A stretch of DNA of 40,612 nt from Clostridiaceae bacterium (GCA_902362865.1 CABIYE010000033.1:1-40612), one strand, 5' to 3'; shown: positions 1 to 8,436, counted from the first letter of the stretch. A program made the numbers and translations. Notes: generated by a model from the sequence alone, not told the origin.

Positions 1-98
<98 letters not shown>

Positions 99-507
99 AA
101 GCTTAGGTCTGGTCTTTCACAGACCTTAGCGTTTATGCGCTCCGCAGTTCTTGATTTGGTTTTTTCAAATCTTAGAACTGTCGGAGCAACATCTTTTATC
201 CAAAGCCACACCTTTGCGCGGCTTTTTCTCAAGTTCAATTCCGTTCAGGAAAACTACTAGCTTTCCTATCCCGTTATTACTGTTTTTAAAGTACCAGAAC
301 TGCTTTATAAGTTCGAAACAAAGTTTCTCGCTCATCTTGGCTTCGCCAATGCTCATTTGCTTCAATTTCAAAAAGCAAGCTTTTTAAATCTCAGCTTCAT
401 TCGCGCAGTTCTTAGCTGTTCTCTGAATTTTCTCTTTTTAGAATTTTCAGGGTCGTTGTCTATTGTTCAGTTATCAAGGTTCTGCTTTGTTGTCGCCCTC
501 GCGACAG
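99..507 (-). other. 16S rRNA leader (pre-16S)
   Basis: About 410 nt lie between the promoter-proximal start site (near 508) and the mature 16S 5' end, with no credible protein gene. Positions 101-111 and 120-130 form an 11-bp stem with a single T-T mismatch, just upstream of the mature end, as expected for a processing stem. A stretch reading TTGATAACTGAACA on the minus strand (about 460-475) resembles the boxA-like antitermination regions of clostridial rrn leaders; that part is a guess. Confidence 0.6.
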
Positions 508-514
508 CTTATTT

Positions 515-543
515 AGATTATCACATCTTTCATCGCTTGTCAA
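515..543 (-). promoter_or_regulatory. rrn promoter P2 (16S-proximal)
   Basis: On the minus strand: -35 TTGACA (538-543), a 17-nt spacer, and -10 TAATCT (515-520), followed by AAATAAGCTGTCGCG, which is identical to the sequence after the upstream promoter. The consensus -35 and exact spacing support a strong housekeeping sigma promoter for the rRNA operon. Confidence 0.85.
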
Positions 544-619
544 CAACTTTTTTTATTTTTTTTTTGCCGTCGTCTGTCATTTTCTGTCTGAACCTGTTGT
601 CTCACGCGACAGCTTATTT

Positions 620-648
620 AGACTATCACACGCAAACCGAATTGTCAA
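620..648 (-). promoter_or_regulatory. rrn promoter P1 (upstream)
   Basis: On the minus strand: -35 TTGACA (643-648), a 17-nt spacer, and -10 TAGTCT (620-625), followed by the same AAATAAGCTGTCGCG initiation region as P2. The two promoters are 105 bp apart, close to ten helical turns. It is the second of a duplicated tandem pair driving the 16S gene. Confidence 0.83.
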
Positions 649-761
649 GTACCTTTTTTTAATATCTTTTTTAATATCGACACAATTTGATAATAACATG
701 TAACTATTCAGCCATCAAACCACAGCCCACCACCATGCGTACTTGCCGCCTCTGTTATCCG

Positions 762-1691
762 CTACCGCACCATAGCTGCCAGTTTTAAGAGCGGATTATA
801 CTCATAAATCATTCTCAATATATCATTTTCCTGAATCAGCTCAATTACTTCTCTTCCAAACGACGTGGTATACAAAATCGTAACTGCCAGGAAAACAATC
901 CAGATAATGATCAGCGCACCGACTGCTCCCAGAACACCTCCCGCCAACCGGTTCACCACTCCTACTCCCGGCAGCTCTGACACAACATTTAACGCAAAGA
1001 TAATCGCACGCAAAATAATCGTAACAATCAGGAAGGTAAATAAGAAGGCAACAATATTCACAATCAGATTGGATATGAACTTCGCCACGTAGCTTACAAA
1101 ACTCTCCGCTCCTAGCTTTTCATATGTTGCATCATTATTATTTTCCAGTAAAATGCTCTTCAGCACATCCGGCACACTGGAATCCTCGATTGCCTTTTCC
1201 TGTAATTCTCTGGGAATATCGAAAGCTTCTCCCGTTTCTTCCGCATTTTCTCTATCCAGATTCAGGCCGTCCAGGAGATTTCGGGAGATGCCATATTTTG
1301 CCAGTTCTTCGCTGTCAACTTTCCCGTTTACAATATCTTCCACCTGAATCCCCTGTGCTGCAAGCTCTTCATCTGAAATTCCTGCGGCATTCAGCACTCC
1401 GCGAACCTGTTCTTCCGTCAGAGCACTGTTTCCCGCTGCATCCTCAATAGCTCCTTCAACCGCCGAAGAAGCAAGCTCCGTAATCGTTTTCATTACCTGA
1501 TTTTCTATGACTTCCTCTGCCGGGGTCTTAGACTGGATTGCTTCGCTTACATAAGGCGTTAGAAAAAAGACTAATACAATTGTAATGAGCGTTGATACCA
1601 GTGATACCGCTATCCGAATCGCCCCTCTATAAATCCCTATGATTACACAGATTATAAATAACCCTGCCGCTGCTCCCACTAACCAATTCAT
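762..1691 (-). CDS. CvpA-like membrane protein with large insertion
   Basis: 309 residues. The first two hydrophobic helices (about 3-25 and 27-50) and a C-terminal hydrophobic block (about 205-285, with the glycine-rich stretch around NRLAGGVLGAVGAL) match the CvpA/colicin V production family of inner-membrane proteins, whose function is unclear in Firmicutes. Ordinary CvpA proteins are about 160-180 residues. Here about 130 acidic, soluble residues (roughly 55-195) are inserted between the membrane halves. GGAG lies 5 nt before the ATG. It is the last gene of a three-gene operon with 9-bp gaps behind the LysM and DUF5711 genes, which suggests an envelope role. Confidence 0.78.
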   Translation of the reverse strand: MNWLVGAAAGLFIICVIIGIYRGAIRIAVSLVSTLITIVLVFFLTPYVSEAIQSKTPAEEVIENQVMKTITELASSAVEGAIEDAAGNSALTEEQVRGVLNAAGISDEELAAQGIQVEDIVNGKVDSEELAKYGISRNLLDGLNLDRENAEETGEAFDIPRELQEKAIEDSSVPDVLKSILLENNNDATYEKLGAESFVSYVAKFISNLIVNIVAFLFTFLIVTIILRAIIFALNVVSELPGVGVVNRLAGGVLGAVGALIIIWIVFLAVTILYTTSFGREVIELIQENDILRMIYEYNPLLKLAAMVR

Positions 1692-1700
1692 ATGTTCTCC

Positions 1701-2951
1701 TTATTTCACAAACCGGACTACTTCCATTCCGTCTGCATTCATCACGATGTACTTGTTTACACCAAAGGTTGAAACCATCTCCAGAATATCTTTTCCCAGT
1801 TCACCCTCGAATTTGTGTATCCCACTTCTGGTAAATACACTGCATTTTTTACCATCATACATAATTACCTGGTTTCCGTCTAGCTTAACATTAGAATAGT
1901 CGCCCGTAAAGTCTGCTGACAAAACCTCCTGCCCCTGCACATTATACAGCCTCAGCTCATAACCTGCCTTCCCTTCATTTTTCAAAATCAGTCCAATGTA
2001 ACGCTGATTGTAGAAAACGCTTTTCACCTTTTTATTCAGGGAAATCGTCTGCTGTAATTCAGGAGTCTCCTTCACATCATAAATCAGCACTCTGTCATCT
2101 CCCGCCACTACCGCAGCAGAATCACTCATAAAAAACGCCGTCGGCGCCAGCATGTCCTCATAAGTTTCTGACAGAACCTTGTAATCTCCGTCTTCTTTTT
2201 TCGCTTCATCAAAATAATAATAGACGATATTCGTATCCGTCTTCCCATTCTGCACGCTCATGTAGGAAACCAGCAGTGTCTTTCCATCTTTGGAAATCCC
2301 TATGTCCAGCGGATAGCCCGTACCCGAAAAAGAAGTCTTTACCTCTGCCAGAATATTTCCCATGGCATCATAAGTCATGATGGACGGACCGGAATCATTC
2401 TTTACAAGCGCACTGACAATCCCCTGCTCCGATACCGATATTTTCTCAATGGGCAATGTGGTATGAATCTCACCCTTCAACCCCTGTCTATCTACCACGA
2501 CAATATCATTTCCGCCTTTATCGGCAACTGCAGCCGCCTCATCATTCACATCAATCAGCGGTGTTTTTATCTGATAAGACTGGTTCCACCTTTCTTCTCC
2601 TTTTCTGTCAAGGAACGCAATTCCATCTCTGCTGTACCGCAGCACACCGTCCGTAAACTGTTTATAATAATTATTATCTGATCCGTCAGTCGCATAGGTT
2701 GCCACTGTTCTGGCAGAAGTGTAGGTCTGATAATGGATCAAAAGATAACTTCCGACCAGAATGAACAACACCAGCGATGATATGATAATTACTTTTCGCC
2801 AGAATTTTCTCTTCCGCTGGCGCAGTTGTTCCTTCATCTCTTCCACCATATTGTCTTCACGCCTTAACTCATCTAACAATTCATCCAGCATCTCATCTTC
2901 GCTTTTCGTCCTGCTTTCCGTTTCCTGCAAATCCTTCTTCTTTCGTTTCAT
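1701..2951 (-). CDS. DUF5711 family membrane-anchored protein
   Basis: About 416 residues from the ATG at 2951, which has GAGGGG 5 nt upstream; an in-frame GTG at 2957 is a less likely start. The N-terminus is a charged, probably coiled-coil cytoplasmic segment (1-50). A single membrane helix follows (about 52-74), then a long extracytoplasmic region with repeated beta strands of WD/PQQ-propeller flavour (for example ISKDGKTLLVSYMS). This matches my memory of the clostridial DUF5711 family, which has no known biochemical role. Its position between a LysM-type protein and a CvpA-like protein suggests work at the cell envelope. Confidence 0.75.
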   Translation of the reverse strand: MKRKKKDLQETESRTKSEDEMLDELLDELRREDNMVEEMKEQLRQRKRKFWRKVIIISSLVLFILVGSYLLIHYQTYTSARTVATYATDGSDNNYYKQFTDGVLRYSRDGIAFLDRKGEERWNQSYQIKTPLIDVNDEAAAVADKGGNDIVVVDRQGLKGEIHTTLPIEKISVSEQGIVSALVKNDSGPSIMTYDAMGNILAEVKTSFSGTGYPLDIGISKDGKTLLVSYMSVQNGKTDTNIVYYYFDEAKKEDGDYKVLSETYEDMLAPTAFFMSDSAAVVAGDDRVLIYDVKETPELQQTISLNKKVKSVFYNQRYIGLILKNEGKAGYELRLYNVQGQEVLSADFTGDYSNVKLDGNQVIMYDGKKCSVFTRSGIHKFEGELGKDILEMVSTFGVNKYIVMNADGMEVVRFVK

Positions 2952-2966
2952 CAACACCCCTCTTTT

Positions 2967-4154
2967 CTATGGTAATAATAATTTTTGCCCGATAAAAATC
3001 AGATTGCCATCCGTCAATCCATTCATTCTGCAGATTGCATCTACTTCTCCGGTAGTCCCGTATATTTTCTGGCTGATCCGATCCAGCGTATCTCCTTTCT
3101 GAACCACGTAATACTCTTCGCTGCTCAGCTCTTCTTGTATTGTAGACGTAACAGGCTCTGCCTGGTCTGCCGCGTCCTGCGCTCCGTCCGGCTCGTCAGA
3201 CTGGTCCGCTTCGCCGGAACTATCCTGCGTTCCTGCTCCGGCATCCTGCGCTTCCTGTCCGGTATCCTGCGCTTCCGCTCCGGCATCCTGTGTTTCCGCT
3301 TCATCTGCCTGTGCTTCCGCAGCATCCGCCTGTACCTCTTCCGTCACCTCTGCCTTTTCTATGGCTTCCTGCCCCTCCGGCTGCTGAACCGATTTGGACA
3401 GAGACTCTATCGATGTCTGTACCGCATTCATTTTATCATAATTATTCATGGTTGAGATACCAATTGCAAGCACAATAACTACCAGAAGCGCACTGGTCAT
3501 ATAAGCAAAACGGGCTCCGGTTCTCTGTTCCCGTCCCGTCATCTGCTCTCTCATTGTACTACGAAAATTCTTTGCAGCTCGATCCTCAACCACTTCACTG
3601 GGTGTAACGCCATTCTGTCTGCGAGTACTGATTATATAATCCTGCATCTGCGGATTCTTCTCATAGAATATGTAGTGTCCGCCCATCTGCATCAATTCAT
3701 GGTATTTATACGCATAATATATCTCTTCTTCGCTAAATGCATCCTTCATGATGAACACACTATTTTTCTGTGAAAAATATTTTTCATGTATTCTTGTAAT
3801 ATTGCTGTTTATTTCCAGTGGCTTTTCCGGCAGAATCAAAAACCAGCCCACCGGCTTGTCCTCCCGAAAATACGTCTCACTCTCTTCCTTTATCTTCTGA
3901 CAGCTCTCATCTGTAATTACGATTTCTGTATTCTCCCCGACCGGATCCGGTATGCGGACTGCTCCCGTAATATATACACACTCTTGCTGACCGCTCTTCT
4001 GGATATCCCCGGTAAGGAATGCTCCCACAGGATGTTCCTTCGCCTGCCCTCTCAGCTGATTCAGATATGTGTCTACATAATCCTCCACATATATCTTCGG
4101 TTCATCACTTACATTACCAACCTGCCTTACGTTTTTCGGAACTTGTCTTTCCAT
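2967..4154 (-). CDS. MPN-like domain / TM / LysM cell-wall protein
   Basis: 395 residues. Residues about 20-175 look like an MPN/JAB fold: GAFLTG strand, an ITGAV strand, then VGWFLILPEKP followed by IHEKYF and VFIMKDA. In active JAMM proteases the corresponding segment reads VGW-Y-H-S-H-P; the histidines are absent here, so it is probably a non-catalytic binding domain. A membrane helix spans about 216-234. Outside it lies an Ala/Gln/Asp/Glu-rich repetitive linker (about 260-335) and a C-terminal LysM domain (about 348-395, with VVQKGDTL and GQKLLLP) that should bind peptidoglycan. AGGTGA lies 8 nt before the ATG. First gene of the operon with DUF5711 and CvpA-like. Confidence 0.75.
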   Translation of the reverse strand: MERQVPKNVRQVGNVSDEPKIYVEDYVDTYLNQLRGQAKEHPVGAFLTGDIQKSGQQECVYITGAVRIPDPVGENTEIVITDESCQKIKEESETYFREDKPVGWFLILPEKPLEINSNITRIHEKYFSQKNSVFIMKDAFSEEEIYYAYKYHELMQMGGHYIFYEKNPQMQDYIISTRRQNGVTPSEVVEDRAAKNFRSTMREQMTGREQRTGARFAYMTSALLVVIVLAIGISTMNNYDKMNAVQTSIESLSKSVQQPEGQEAIEKAEVTEEVQADAAEAQADEAETQDAGAEAQDTGQEAQDAGAGTQDSSGEADQSDEPDGAQDAADQAEPVTSTIQEELSSEEYYVVQKGDTLDRISQKIYGTTGEVDAICRMNGLTDGNLIFIGQKLLLP

Positions 4155-4186
4155 AATACTCTCACCTCATCCACATATTTTTGCTT

Positions 4187-4195
4187 ATCATAGCA
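4187..4195 (-). promoter_or_regulatory. extended -10 for the LysM operon
   Basis: The minus strand reads TGcTATGAT, an extended -10 element, about 35 nt upstream of the LysM start codon. No good -35 sits at 17 nt, which is compatible with an extended -10 promoter. Weak evidence on its own. Confidence 0.4.
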
Positions 4196-4320
4196 CGGTA
4201 AATATGCATATTTTATCAATCGGTGAAGCCTGTCCGGATAAGTTTCCGATTATTTATCCGCCGTATCGACGCTCCTCGGCACTTTCTGCCGTCTGCCGGC
4301 GCTCCTGCCGTCATAAATTG

Positions 4321-4349
4321 AAAAAAGAGAGTATGTATCTACTCTCTTT
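4321..4349 (-). terminator. terminator of the LytTR gene
   Basis: AAAGAGAGTA (4324-4333) pairs perfectly with TACTCTCTTT (4340-4349) around a 6-nt loop. On the minus strand the stem is followed by more T residues (4321-4326 are all A on the plus strand). It lies about 55 nt after the LytTR stop codon. Confidence 0.75.
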
Positions 4350-4404
4350 CATTATACTCAGAAACCGCTCAAAAGCAAGCAATTCCTGTTCCATCTTCTT
4401 TTCA

Positions 4405-4734
4405 TTACTCCTGTATTTCAGTCCATCTTACGAAGCTTTCCCTCACTTCTCCATATCTGGAACGACTTATCGGAACGGATTTTCCATTTTTTAATATAAA
4501 TTCCGAGCGTCCGAAGCTTCTTATCTTTTCCAGATTGACAATAAAGCTGTTATGACATCGCACAAAAGTGTCCTGATCCAAATACTTCTGCACATCCGCC
4601 AGTTTTTCTGCCACTTCAATCATCTGACCTTCCAGATAAAACTTCGTCACTCTGTTCTCTCTCTCAATGTAATCTATTTCCTGTTTTTCGATAACAATTT
4701 CACTGCCTCTCTGAGACAGGACGATATAACGCAT
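4405..4734 (-). CDS. stand-alone LytTR DNA-binding regulator
   Basis: 109 residues from the ATG at 4734, which has AGGGGGG 8 nt upstream; a GTG at 4743 is in frame but overlaps that site. The whole protein is a LytTR DNA-binding domain: the IDYIERENRV strand-turn, the region with VRCHNSFIVNLEKI and the NGKSVPISRSRY motif are characteristic. There is no receiver or membrane domain, so it is not a two-component response regulator. It is transcribed divergently from an XRE regulator 150 bp away, with duplicated 17-bp repeats between them. It probably regulates itself or a small regulon. Confidence 0.88.
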   Translation of the reverse strand: MRYIVLSQRGSEIVIEKQEIDYIERENRVTKFYLEGQMIEVAEKLADVQKYLDQDTFVRCHNSFIVNLEKIRSFGRSEFILKNGKSVPISRSRYGEVRESFVRWTEIQE

Positions 4735-4787
4735 CCTCGTCACCCCCCTCTCGCCTTTTCGAAGGCATCACACGGAATCCGCCAGAA

Positions 4788-4859
4788 ACTTCATCTTTAG
4801 AAGTATTTTAACAAATAATTGGGCTAATATCAATAATAACTTACTTCATCTTTAGAAGT
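4788..4859. promoter_or_regulatory. twin operator-like repeats between LytTR and XRE genes
   Basis: The 17-bp sequence ACTTCATCTTTAGAAGT occurs exactly at 4788-4804 and again at 4843-4859, 55 bp apart. Each copy has inverted arms (ACTTC/GAAGT) around ATCTTTA, and TATTTTAAC follows both copies at nearly the same distance. One copy covers the predicted start site of the LytTR promoter; the other lies just upstream of its -35. Binding by LytTR or the XRE protein is an inference. Confidence 0.65.
4805..4833 (-). promoter_or_regulatory. promoter of the LytTR gene
   Basis: On the minus strand: -35 TTGATA (4828-4833), a 17-nt spacer, -10 TAAAAT (4805-4810). The first 17-bp repeat begins immediately downstream of the -10, so a protein bound there would block initiation. 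Confidence 0.6.
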
Positions 4860-4892
4860 TTATTTTAACTACATTATTATCAGGAGCCATCT

Positions 4893-5141
4893 ATGAAAAT
4901 ATACTGGAACGGAGATTCAAAAAATATTATTGGCCCTTCTGTCAGAGCCTTGCGAAAAAAACATAATCTTACGCAGAAAGAGCTGGCTGAAAAATTACAG
5001 CTAATGGGGTATGATTTCAGCGATCTTACTATCCTGCGCATTGAGCAGGGTAAACGCTTTGTCCCCGACTATGAATTATACGCTCTCGCCAAATACTTTC
5101 ACGTTACTGCTGACGAACTGTTAAAGTCTGCCCCCAAATAG
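4893..5141 (+). CDS. small XRE-family HTH regulator
   Basis: 82 residues. The helix-turn-helix spans about 13-70: VRALRKKHNLTQKELAEKL, then ILRIEQGKRFVPDYELYALAKYF and the closing VTADELL of the Cro/CI-type fold. There is no second domain. AGGAG lies 6 nt before the ATG. It is divergent from the LytTR gene and ends before a strong terminator. A role as partner or antagonist of the LytTR protein is suggested by the shared promoter region only. Confidence 0.88.
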   Translation: MKIYWNGDSKNIIGPSVRALRKKHNLTQKELAEKLQLMGYDFSDLTILRIEQGKRFVPDYELYALAKYFHVTADELLKSAPK

Positions 5142-5144
5142 TGC

Positions 5145-5181
5145 AAAAGAGCACAGCTGCCGCCGTGCTCTTTTTATTTTT
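5145..5181 (+). terminator. terminator after the XRE gene
   Basis: AAAAGAGCAC (5145-5154) pairs with GTGCTCTTTT (5165-5174) around a 10-nt loop, followed by a T-rich run. It lies 3 bp after the stop codon and separates the plus-strand gene from the convergent transketolase gene. Confidence 0.85.
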
Positions 5182-5193
5182 CTGTTCTGCAAT

Positions 5194-6135
5194 TTATTTG
5201 CAGAATTCCTTTACTTTTGCATAAATACTGTCTGCATCCAGACCATATTTCTTAACCAGCTCTACCGCCGGTCCGGATTCGCCATATACATCATTGATAC
5301 CAATCTTCATAACCTTTGCCGGTGCTTTTTCTGCAACAACGTCGCATACCGCGCTTCCCAGACCGCCGATAATAGAGTGTTCTTCTACCGTAACAATCTT
5401 TCCTGTCGTCTCTGCCGCCTTAATCACAACTTCCTCATCCAAAGGTTTGATTGTGTGCATATTAATAACTGCTGCACTGATTCCGTCTGCCGCAAGCTTT
5501 TCTGCTGCTGCAAGCGCTTCCGGAACCGGAAGTCCTGATGCGATAATCGTTACATCTGTTCCTTCTTTTAATGTTACAGCTTTGCCGAGTTCGAATTTGT
5601 AATCCGGATTGTCATTGATTACCGGAACTGCAAGTCTTCCAAAACGAAGGTATACAGGACCTACATGCTCATAGGCTGCCTCTACGGCTGCTTTCGCTTC
5701 AATATCATCAGAAGGATTGATAACAACCATTCCCGGAATTGTCCGCATAAGGGCAATATCTTCGTTACACTGATGTGTAGCACCATCTTCACCTACAGAA
5801 ATACCAGCGTGGGTTGCGCCGATTTTTACATTCAATTTCGGATATCCGATAGAATTACGCACCTGCTCGAAAGCACGTCCTGCCGCAAACATTGCAAAGG
5901 AGCTTGCAAATGGAACCTTTCCTGTTGTTGCGATACCGGCCGCAACGCCCATCATATTACATTCTGCAATACCGCAGTCAATATGACGTTCCGGGAACGC
6001 TTTCTTGAACACACCCGTCTTTGTAGCTGCAGCAAGGTCCGCGTCCAGAACTACAACATCTTCATGCTTCTTTCCTAATTCTACTAAAGCATTACCATAA
6101 CTTTCTCTTGTTGCAATTTTCTTTACATCTGACAT
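5194..6135 (-). CDS. transketolase, C-terminal subunit
   Basis: 313 residues containing the pyrimidine-binding and C-terminal domains of transketolase, from GNALVELGKKHEDVVVLDAD through FASSFAMFAAGRAFEQVR, GISVGEDGATHQ and the C-terminal VEEHSIIGGLGSAV. In many clostridia transketolase is split into two chains. This half pairs with the N-terminal subunit encoded directly upstream, whose stop overlaps this start by 13 bp, so the two are probably translationally coupled. Together they move two-carbon units between sugar phosphates using thiamine diphosphate, in the non-oxidative pentose phosphate pathway in the cytoplasm. AGGTGA lies 6 nt before the ATG. Confidence 0.93.
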   Translation of the reverse strand: MSDVKKIATRESYGNALVELGKKHEDVVVLDADLAAATKTGVFKKAFPERHIDCGIAECNMMGVAAGIATTGKVPFASSFAMFAAGRAFEQVRNSIGYPKLNVKIGATHAGISVGEDGATHQCNEDIALMRTIPGMVVINPSDDIEAKAAVEAAYEHVGPVYLRFGRLAVPVINDNPDYKFELGKAVTLKEGTDVTIIASGLPVPEALAAAEKLAADGISAAVINMHTIKPLDEEVVIKAAETTGKIVTVEEHSIIGGLGSAVCDVVAEKAPAKVMKIGINDVYGESGPAVELVKKYGLDADSIYAKVKEFCK

Positions 6136-6959
6136 AATGCTTCACCTACTTTCTCTAAATCTGCCATAGCAACTGCATACTGCTCGTCATTCGGAGCTGC
6201 TCCATGCCAGGATGCCTGGTTCTCCATGAAGGATACTCCTTTACCCTTCGTCGTCTTAGCGATAATCGCCGTCGGCTGTCCCTTCGTTTCTCTTGCTTCC
6301 TTGAATGCAGCCGCGATTGCATCAAAATCATGTCCGTCAATGTTGATTACATGGAAGTTGAATGCCTCGAACTTCTTGTCGATCGGATATGGAGAATTTA
6401 CTTCACTGATTGGTCCGTCAATCTGAAGATTATTATTATCCACAATTACTACCAGGTTGTCCAGCTTTCTGTGCGCTGCAAGCATGGATGCTTCCCATAC
6501 CTGCCCTTCCTGGATCTCTCCATCTCCAAGCAGCGTATATACACGGTAATCATCACCGGATAATTTTGCAGAAATAGCCATACCCACTGCTGCAGAAATT
6601 CCCTGTCCAAGGGAACCGGATGACATATCTACACCCGGGATATGCTTCATATCCGGATGTCCCTGCAGATAAGATCCCATCTTACGCAGAGTTGTCAGAT
6701 CTTCTACCGGGAAGAACCCTCTGTTCGCCAATGTAGAATAATACCCTGGCGCTGTGTGCCCTTTGGAAAGAACGAAACGGTCACGATCTGCCTTCTTCGG
6801 GTCTGCCGGATCTACATTCATCTCTTCAAAGAAAAGATAGGTATAAATGTCTGCTGCGGAAAGAGAACCGCCCGGATGACCGCATTTTGCGCTATGTACT
6901 GCCGTCACAATACCCTTGCGCACTTCATTTGCAGTCTTCATTAATTCTAATTTGTTCAT
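6123..6959 (-). CDS. transketolase, N-terminal (ThDP-binding) subunit
   Basis: 278 residues. The thiamine diphosphate/Mg motif is present as LGDGEIQEGQVWEA followed by VIVDNNNLQIDGP; the substrate-binding HSAKCGHPGGSLS and SKGHTAPGYY segments are also intact. It supplies the diphosphate-binding domain that the C-terminal chain lacks, and both are needed for activity. AGGAGG lies 7 nt before the ATG. The transaldolase gene is just upstream on the same strand, completing a small pentose phosphate cluster. Confidence 0.94.
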   Translation of the reverse strand: MNKLELMKTANEVRKGIVTAVHSAKCGHPGGSLSAADIYTYLFFEEMNVDPADPKKADRDRFVLSKGHTAPGYYSTLANRGFFPVEDLTTLRKMGSYLQGHPDMKHIPGVDMSSGSLGQGISAAVGMAISAKLSGDDYRVYTLLGDGEIQEGQVWEASMLAAHRKLDNLVVIVDNNNLQIDGPISEVNSPYPIDKKFEAFNFHVINIDGHDFDAIAAAFKEARETKGQPTAIIAKTTKGKGVSFMENQASWHGAAPNDEQYAVAMADLEKVGEALCQM

Positions 6960-6987
6960 GAAAATGCCTCCTGATTTTTACTTCTTT

Positions 6988-6993
6988 ATTATA
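6988..6993 (-). promoter_or_regulatory. possible -10 for the transketolase pair
   Basis: A consensus TATAAT on the minus strand lies 28 nt upstream of the transketolase N start. The hexamer 17 nt before it (TAAATC) is a poor -35 and overlaps the end of the transaldolase gene, so read-through from that gene is equally possible. Confidence 0.4.
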
Positions 6994-7013
6994 CTAAAGC
7001 CGCAGTCCGGGAT

Positions 7014-7667
7014 TTACTCTCCGAAAACAGCTTTGTAATCTGCCTGGAACTTCGCGATACCTGCATCGGTCAACGGATGCTTCGTCATCTGCTCAATCAC
7101 AGCGTATGGCACCGTCGCAATGTCTGCGCCCGCAAGAGCACAGTCTGTTACGTGGATAGGATTACGCACGCTTGCCGCGATAATCTGCGTGTCAATTCCT
7201 GCCACATCAAAGATTTGGGCGATTTCTGCAATCAGATCCACTCCCCTTACGGAAATATCATCCAGACGTCCCAGGAACGGCGATACATAAGTTGCACCCG
7301 CTCTTGCTGCAAGAAGTGCCTGGTTAGCAGTGAAAACAAGGGTCACATTCGTCTTAATCCCTTCTTTGGTAAGCTGTTTACATGCTTTCAGCCCTTCCGG
7401 CGTCATAGGGATCTTAACGACCATATTCGGATGGATTGCCGCAATTGCACGTCCTTCTTCAATCATTCCTTCCGCATCCGTTGTCGTAGCTTTTACTTCC
7501 CCACTGATCGGTCCATCTACGATAGATGCAATCTCAGCGATTACCTCTTCAAAAACACGCCCTTCTTTCGCAATTAACGACGGGTTCGTGGTAACGCCAC
7601 AGATAACACCCATATCGTTCGCCTTTTTGATATCTTCCACTTTCGCTGTGTCAATAAAAAACTTCAT
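7014..7667 (-). CDS. tal: transaldolase, small (TalC/FSA-fold) type
   Basis: 217 residues, the usual length of the short decameric transaldolase/fructose-6-phosphate aldolase family. The Schiff-base lysine is K85 in VVKIPMT and the catalytic aspartate is D6. Residues that separate transaldolase from FSA point to transaldolase: E57 where FSA has Gln59, and F131 where FSA has Tyr131. The segment [13 protein letters not shown] matches Bacillus transaldolase as I remember it. It transfers dihydroxyacetone between sedoheptulose 7-phosphate and glyceraldehyde 3-phosphate, working with the transketolase pair downstream. It has its own promoter and a GGAGG ribosome site. Confidence 0.92.
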   Translation of the reverse strand: MKFFIDTAKVEDIKKANDMGVICGVTTNPSLIAKEGRVFEEVIAEIASIVDGPISGEVKATTTDAEGMIEEGRAIAAIHPNMVVKIPMTPEGLKACKQLTKEGIKTNVTLVFTANQALLAARAGATYVSPFLGRLDDISVRGVDLIAEIAQIFDVAGIDTQIIAASVRNPIHVTDCALAGADIATVPYAVIEQMTKHPLTDAGIAKFQADYKAVFGE

Positions 7668-7681
7668 TTTTTTCCCTCCTT

Positions 7682-7745
7682 AGAACGCAGCCGTTCTTTT
7701 ACTCTCTTATATAAAATTATATATTATGAAAGGTCTTTCGGTCAA
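7682..7745 (-). promoter_or_regulatory. promoter and leader hairpin of tal
   Basis: On the minus strand: -35 TTGACC (7740-7745), an 18-nt spacer, -10 TATAAT (7716-7721). The short leader contains a 6-bp hairpin (7682-7697, arms AGAACG/CGTTCT) ending just before the ribosome binding site, so the stem could modulate translation. Confidence 0.65.
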
Positions 7746-7774
7746 CAATATTGCTCCTATAAATCATACTTTTT

Positions 7775-8371
7775 TTATATCTCGGTTCGCCCTTCCAGCG
7801 CGCGCAGCAGCGTCACCTCGTCTATATACTCCAAATCTCCGCCCACCGGCACTCCGCTGGCAATCCTGCTCACCTTGATTCCGGTCGGCTTAATCAATTT
7901 ACTGATGTACATCGCCGTCGTCTCGCCCTCCAGGCTGGAATTGGTCGCAATAATTACTTCATTCACATCTCCCTGCAGTCTCTCCATAAGCTCCTTTAGT
8001 TTGATATCTCCGGGTCCAATCCCCAGCATAGGCGAAATTGCTCCATGGAGCACGTGATAAACGCCTTCATATTTTCCGGTCTTCTCATAAGCCGCAAGGT
8101 CTCTGGTATTCTCCACCACCATAATCGTCTTATGATCCCGCGCCGCATTACTGCAGATCGGGCAGACTTCCTGATCTGTCAGTGTATAACACTGAGAACA
8201 ATATCTGACATTCTCCCTGGCTTCAACCATAACAGATGCCAGCTCCTGCACTTGCTCTTTCGGCATATGAATCAGATGAAATGCCAGCCTCTGCGCTGAC
8301 TTTGGTCCGATTCCCGGAAGCCTTGAGAACTGCTCTATCAATTTCGTGATCTGTTTACTGTAGTAATCCAT
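7775..8371 (-). CDS. recR: recombination protein RecR
   Basis: 198 residues, full length. Order: N-terminal helix-hairpin-helix ([19 protein letters not shown], about 15-33), a C4 zinc site (C58, C61, C70, C73), a Toprim domain (about 82-175, with [24 protein letters not shown] and GPGDIK), and the C-terminal Walker B-like region. RecR acts with RecF/RecO to load RecA at single-stranded gaps. It is the last gene of the usual dnaX-ybaB-recR cluster. Confidence 0.97.
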   Translation of the reverse strand: MDYYSKQITKLIEQFSRLPGIGPKSAQRLAFHLIHMPKEQVQELASVMVEARENVRYCSQCYTLTDQEVCPICSNAARDHKTIMVVENTRDLAAYEKTGKYEGVYHVLHGAISPMLGIGPGDIKLKELMERLQGDVNEVIIATNSSLEGETTAMYISKLIKPTGIKVSRIASGVPVGGDLEYIDEVTLLRALEGRTEI

Positions 8372-8400
8372 CCATGTCTCCCCTTAAACATCTTCTGTCT

Positions 8401-8435
8401 GAACAAAGCGGACAAATCCGCCTCGAACTGCCTAT
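8401..8435 (+). repeat. dispersed palindromic repeat, copy 1
   Basis: Begins GAACAAAGCGG and contains the imperfect hairpin GCGGA-CAAA-TCCGC, followed by CTCGAACTGCCTAT. It fills the recR-ybaB gap. Related copies are at 21198, 31828 and 37895, all in the same orientation. Confidence 0.7.
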
Positions 8436-8436
8436 G

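Noticed and set aside
7014..7667. Naming this gene fructose-6-phosphate aldolase (fsa)
   Set aside because: Positions 57 and 131 are Glu and Phe, as in transaldolase, not Gln and Tyr as in FSA.
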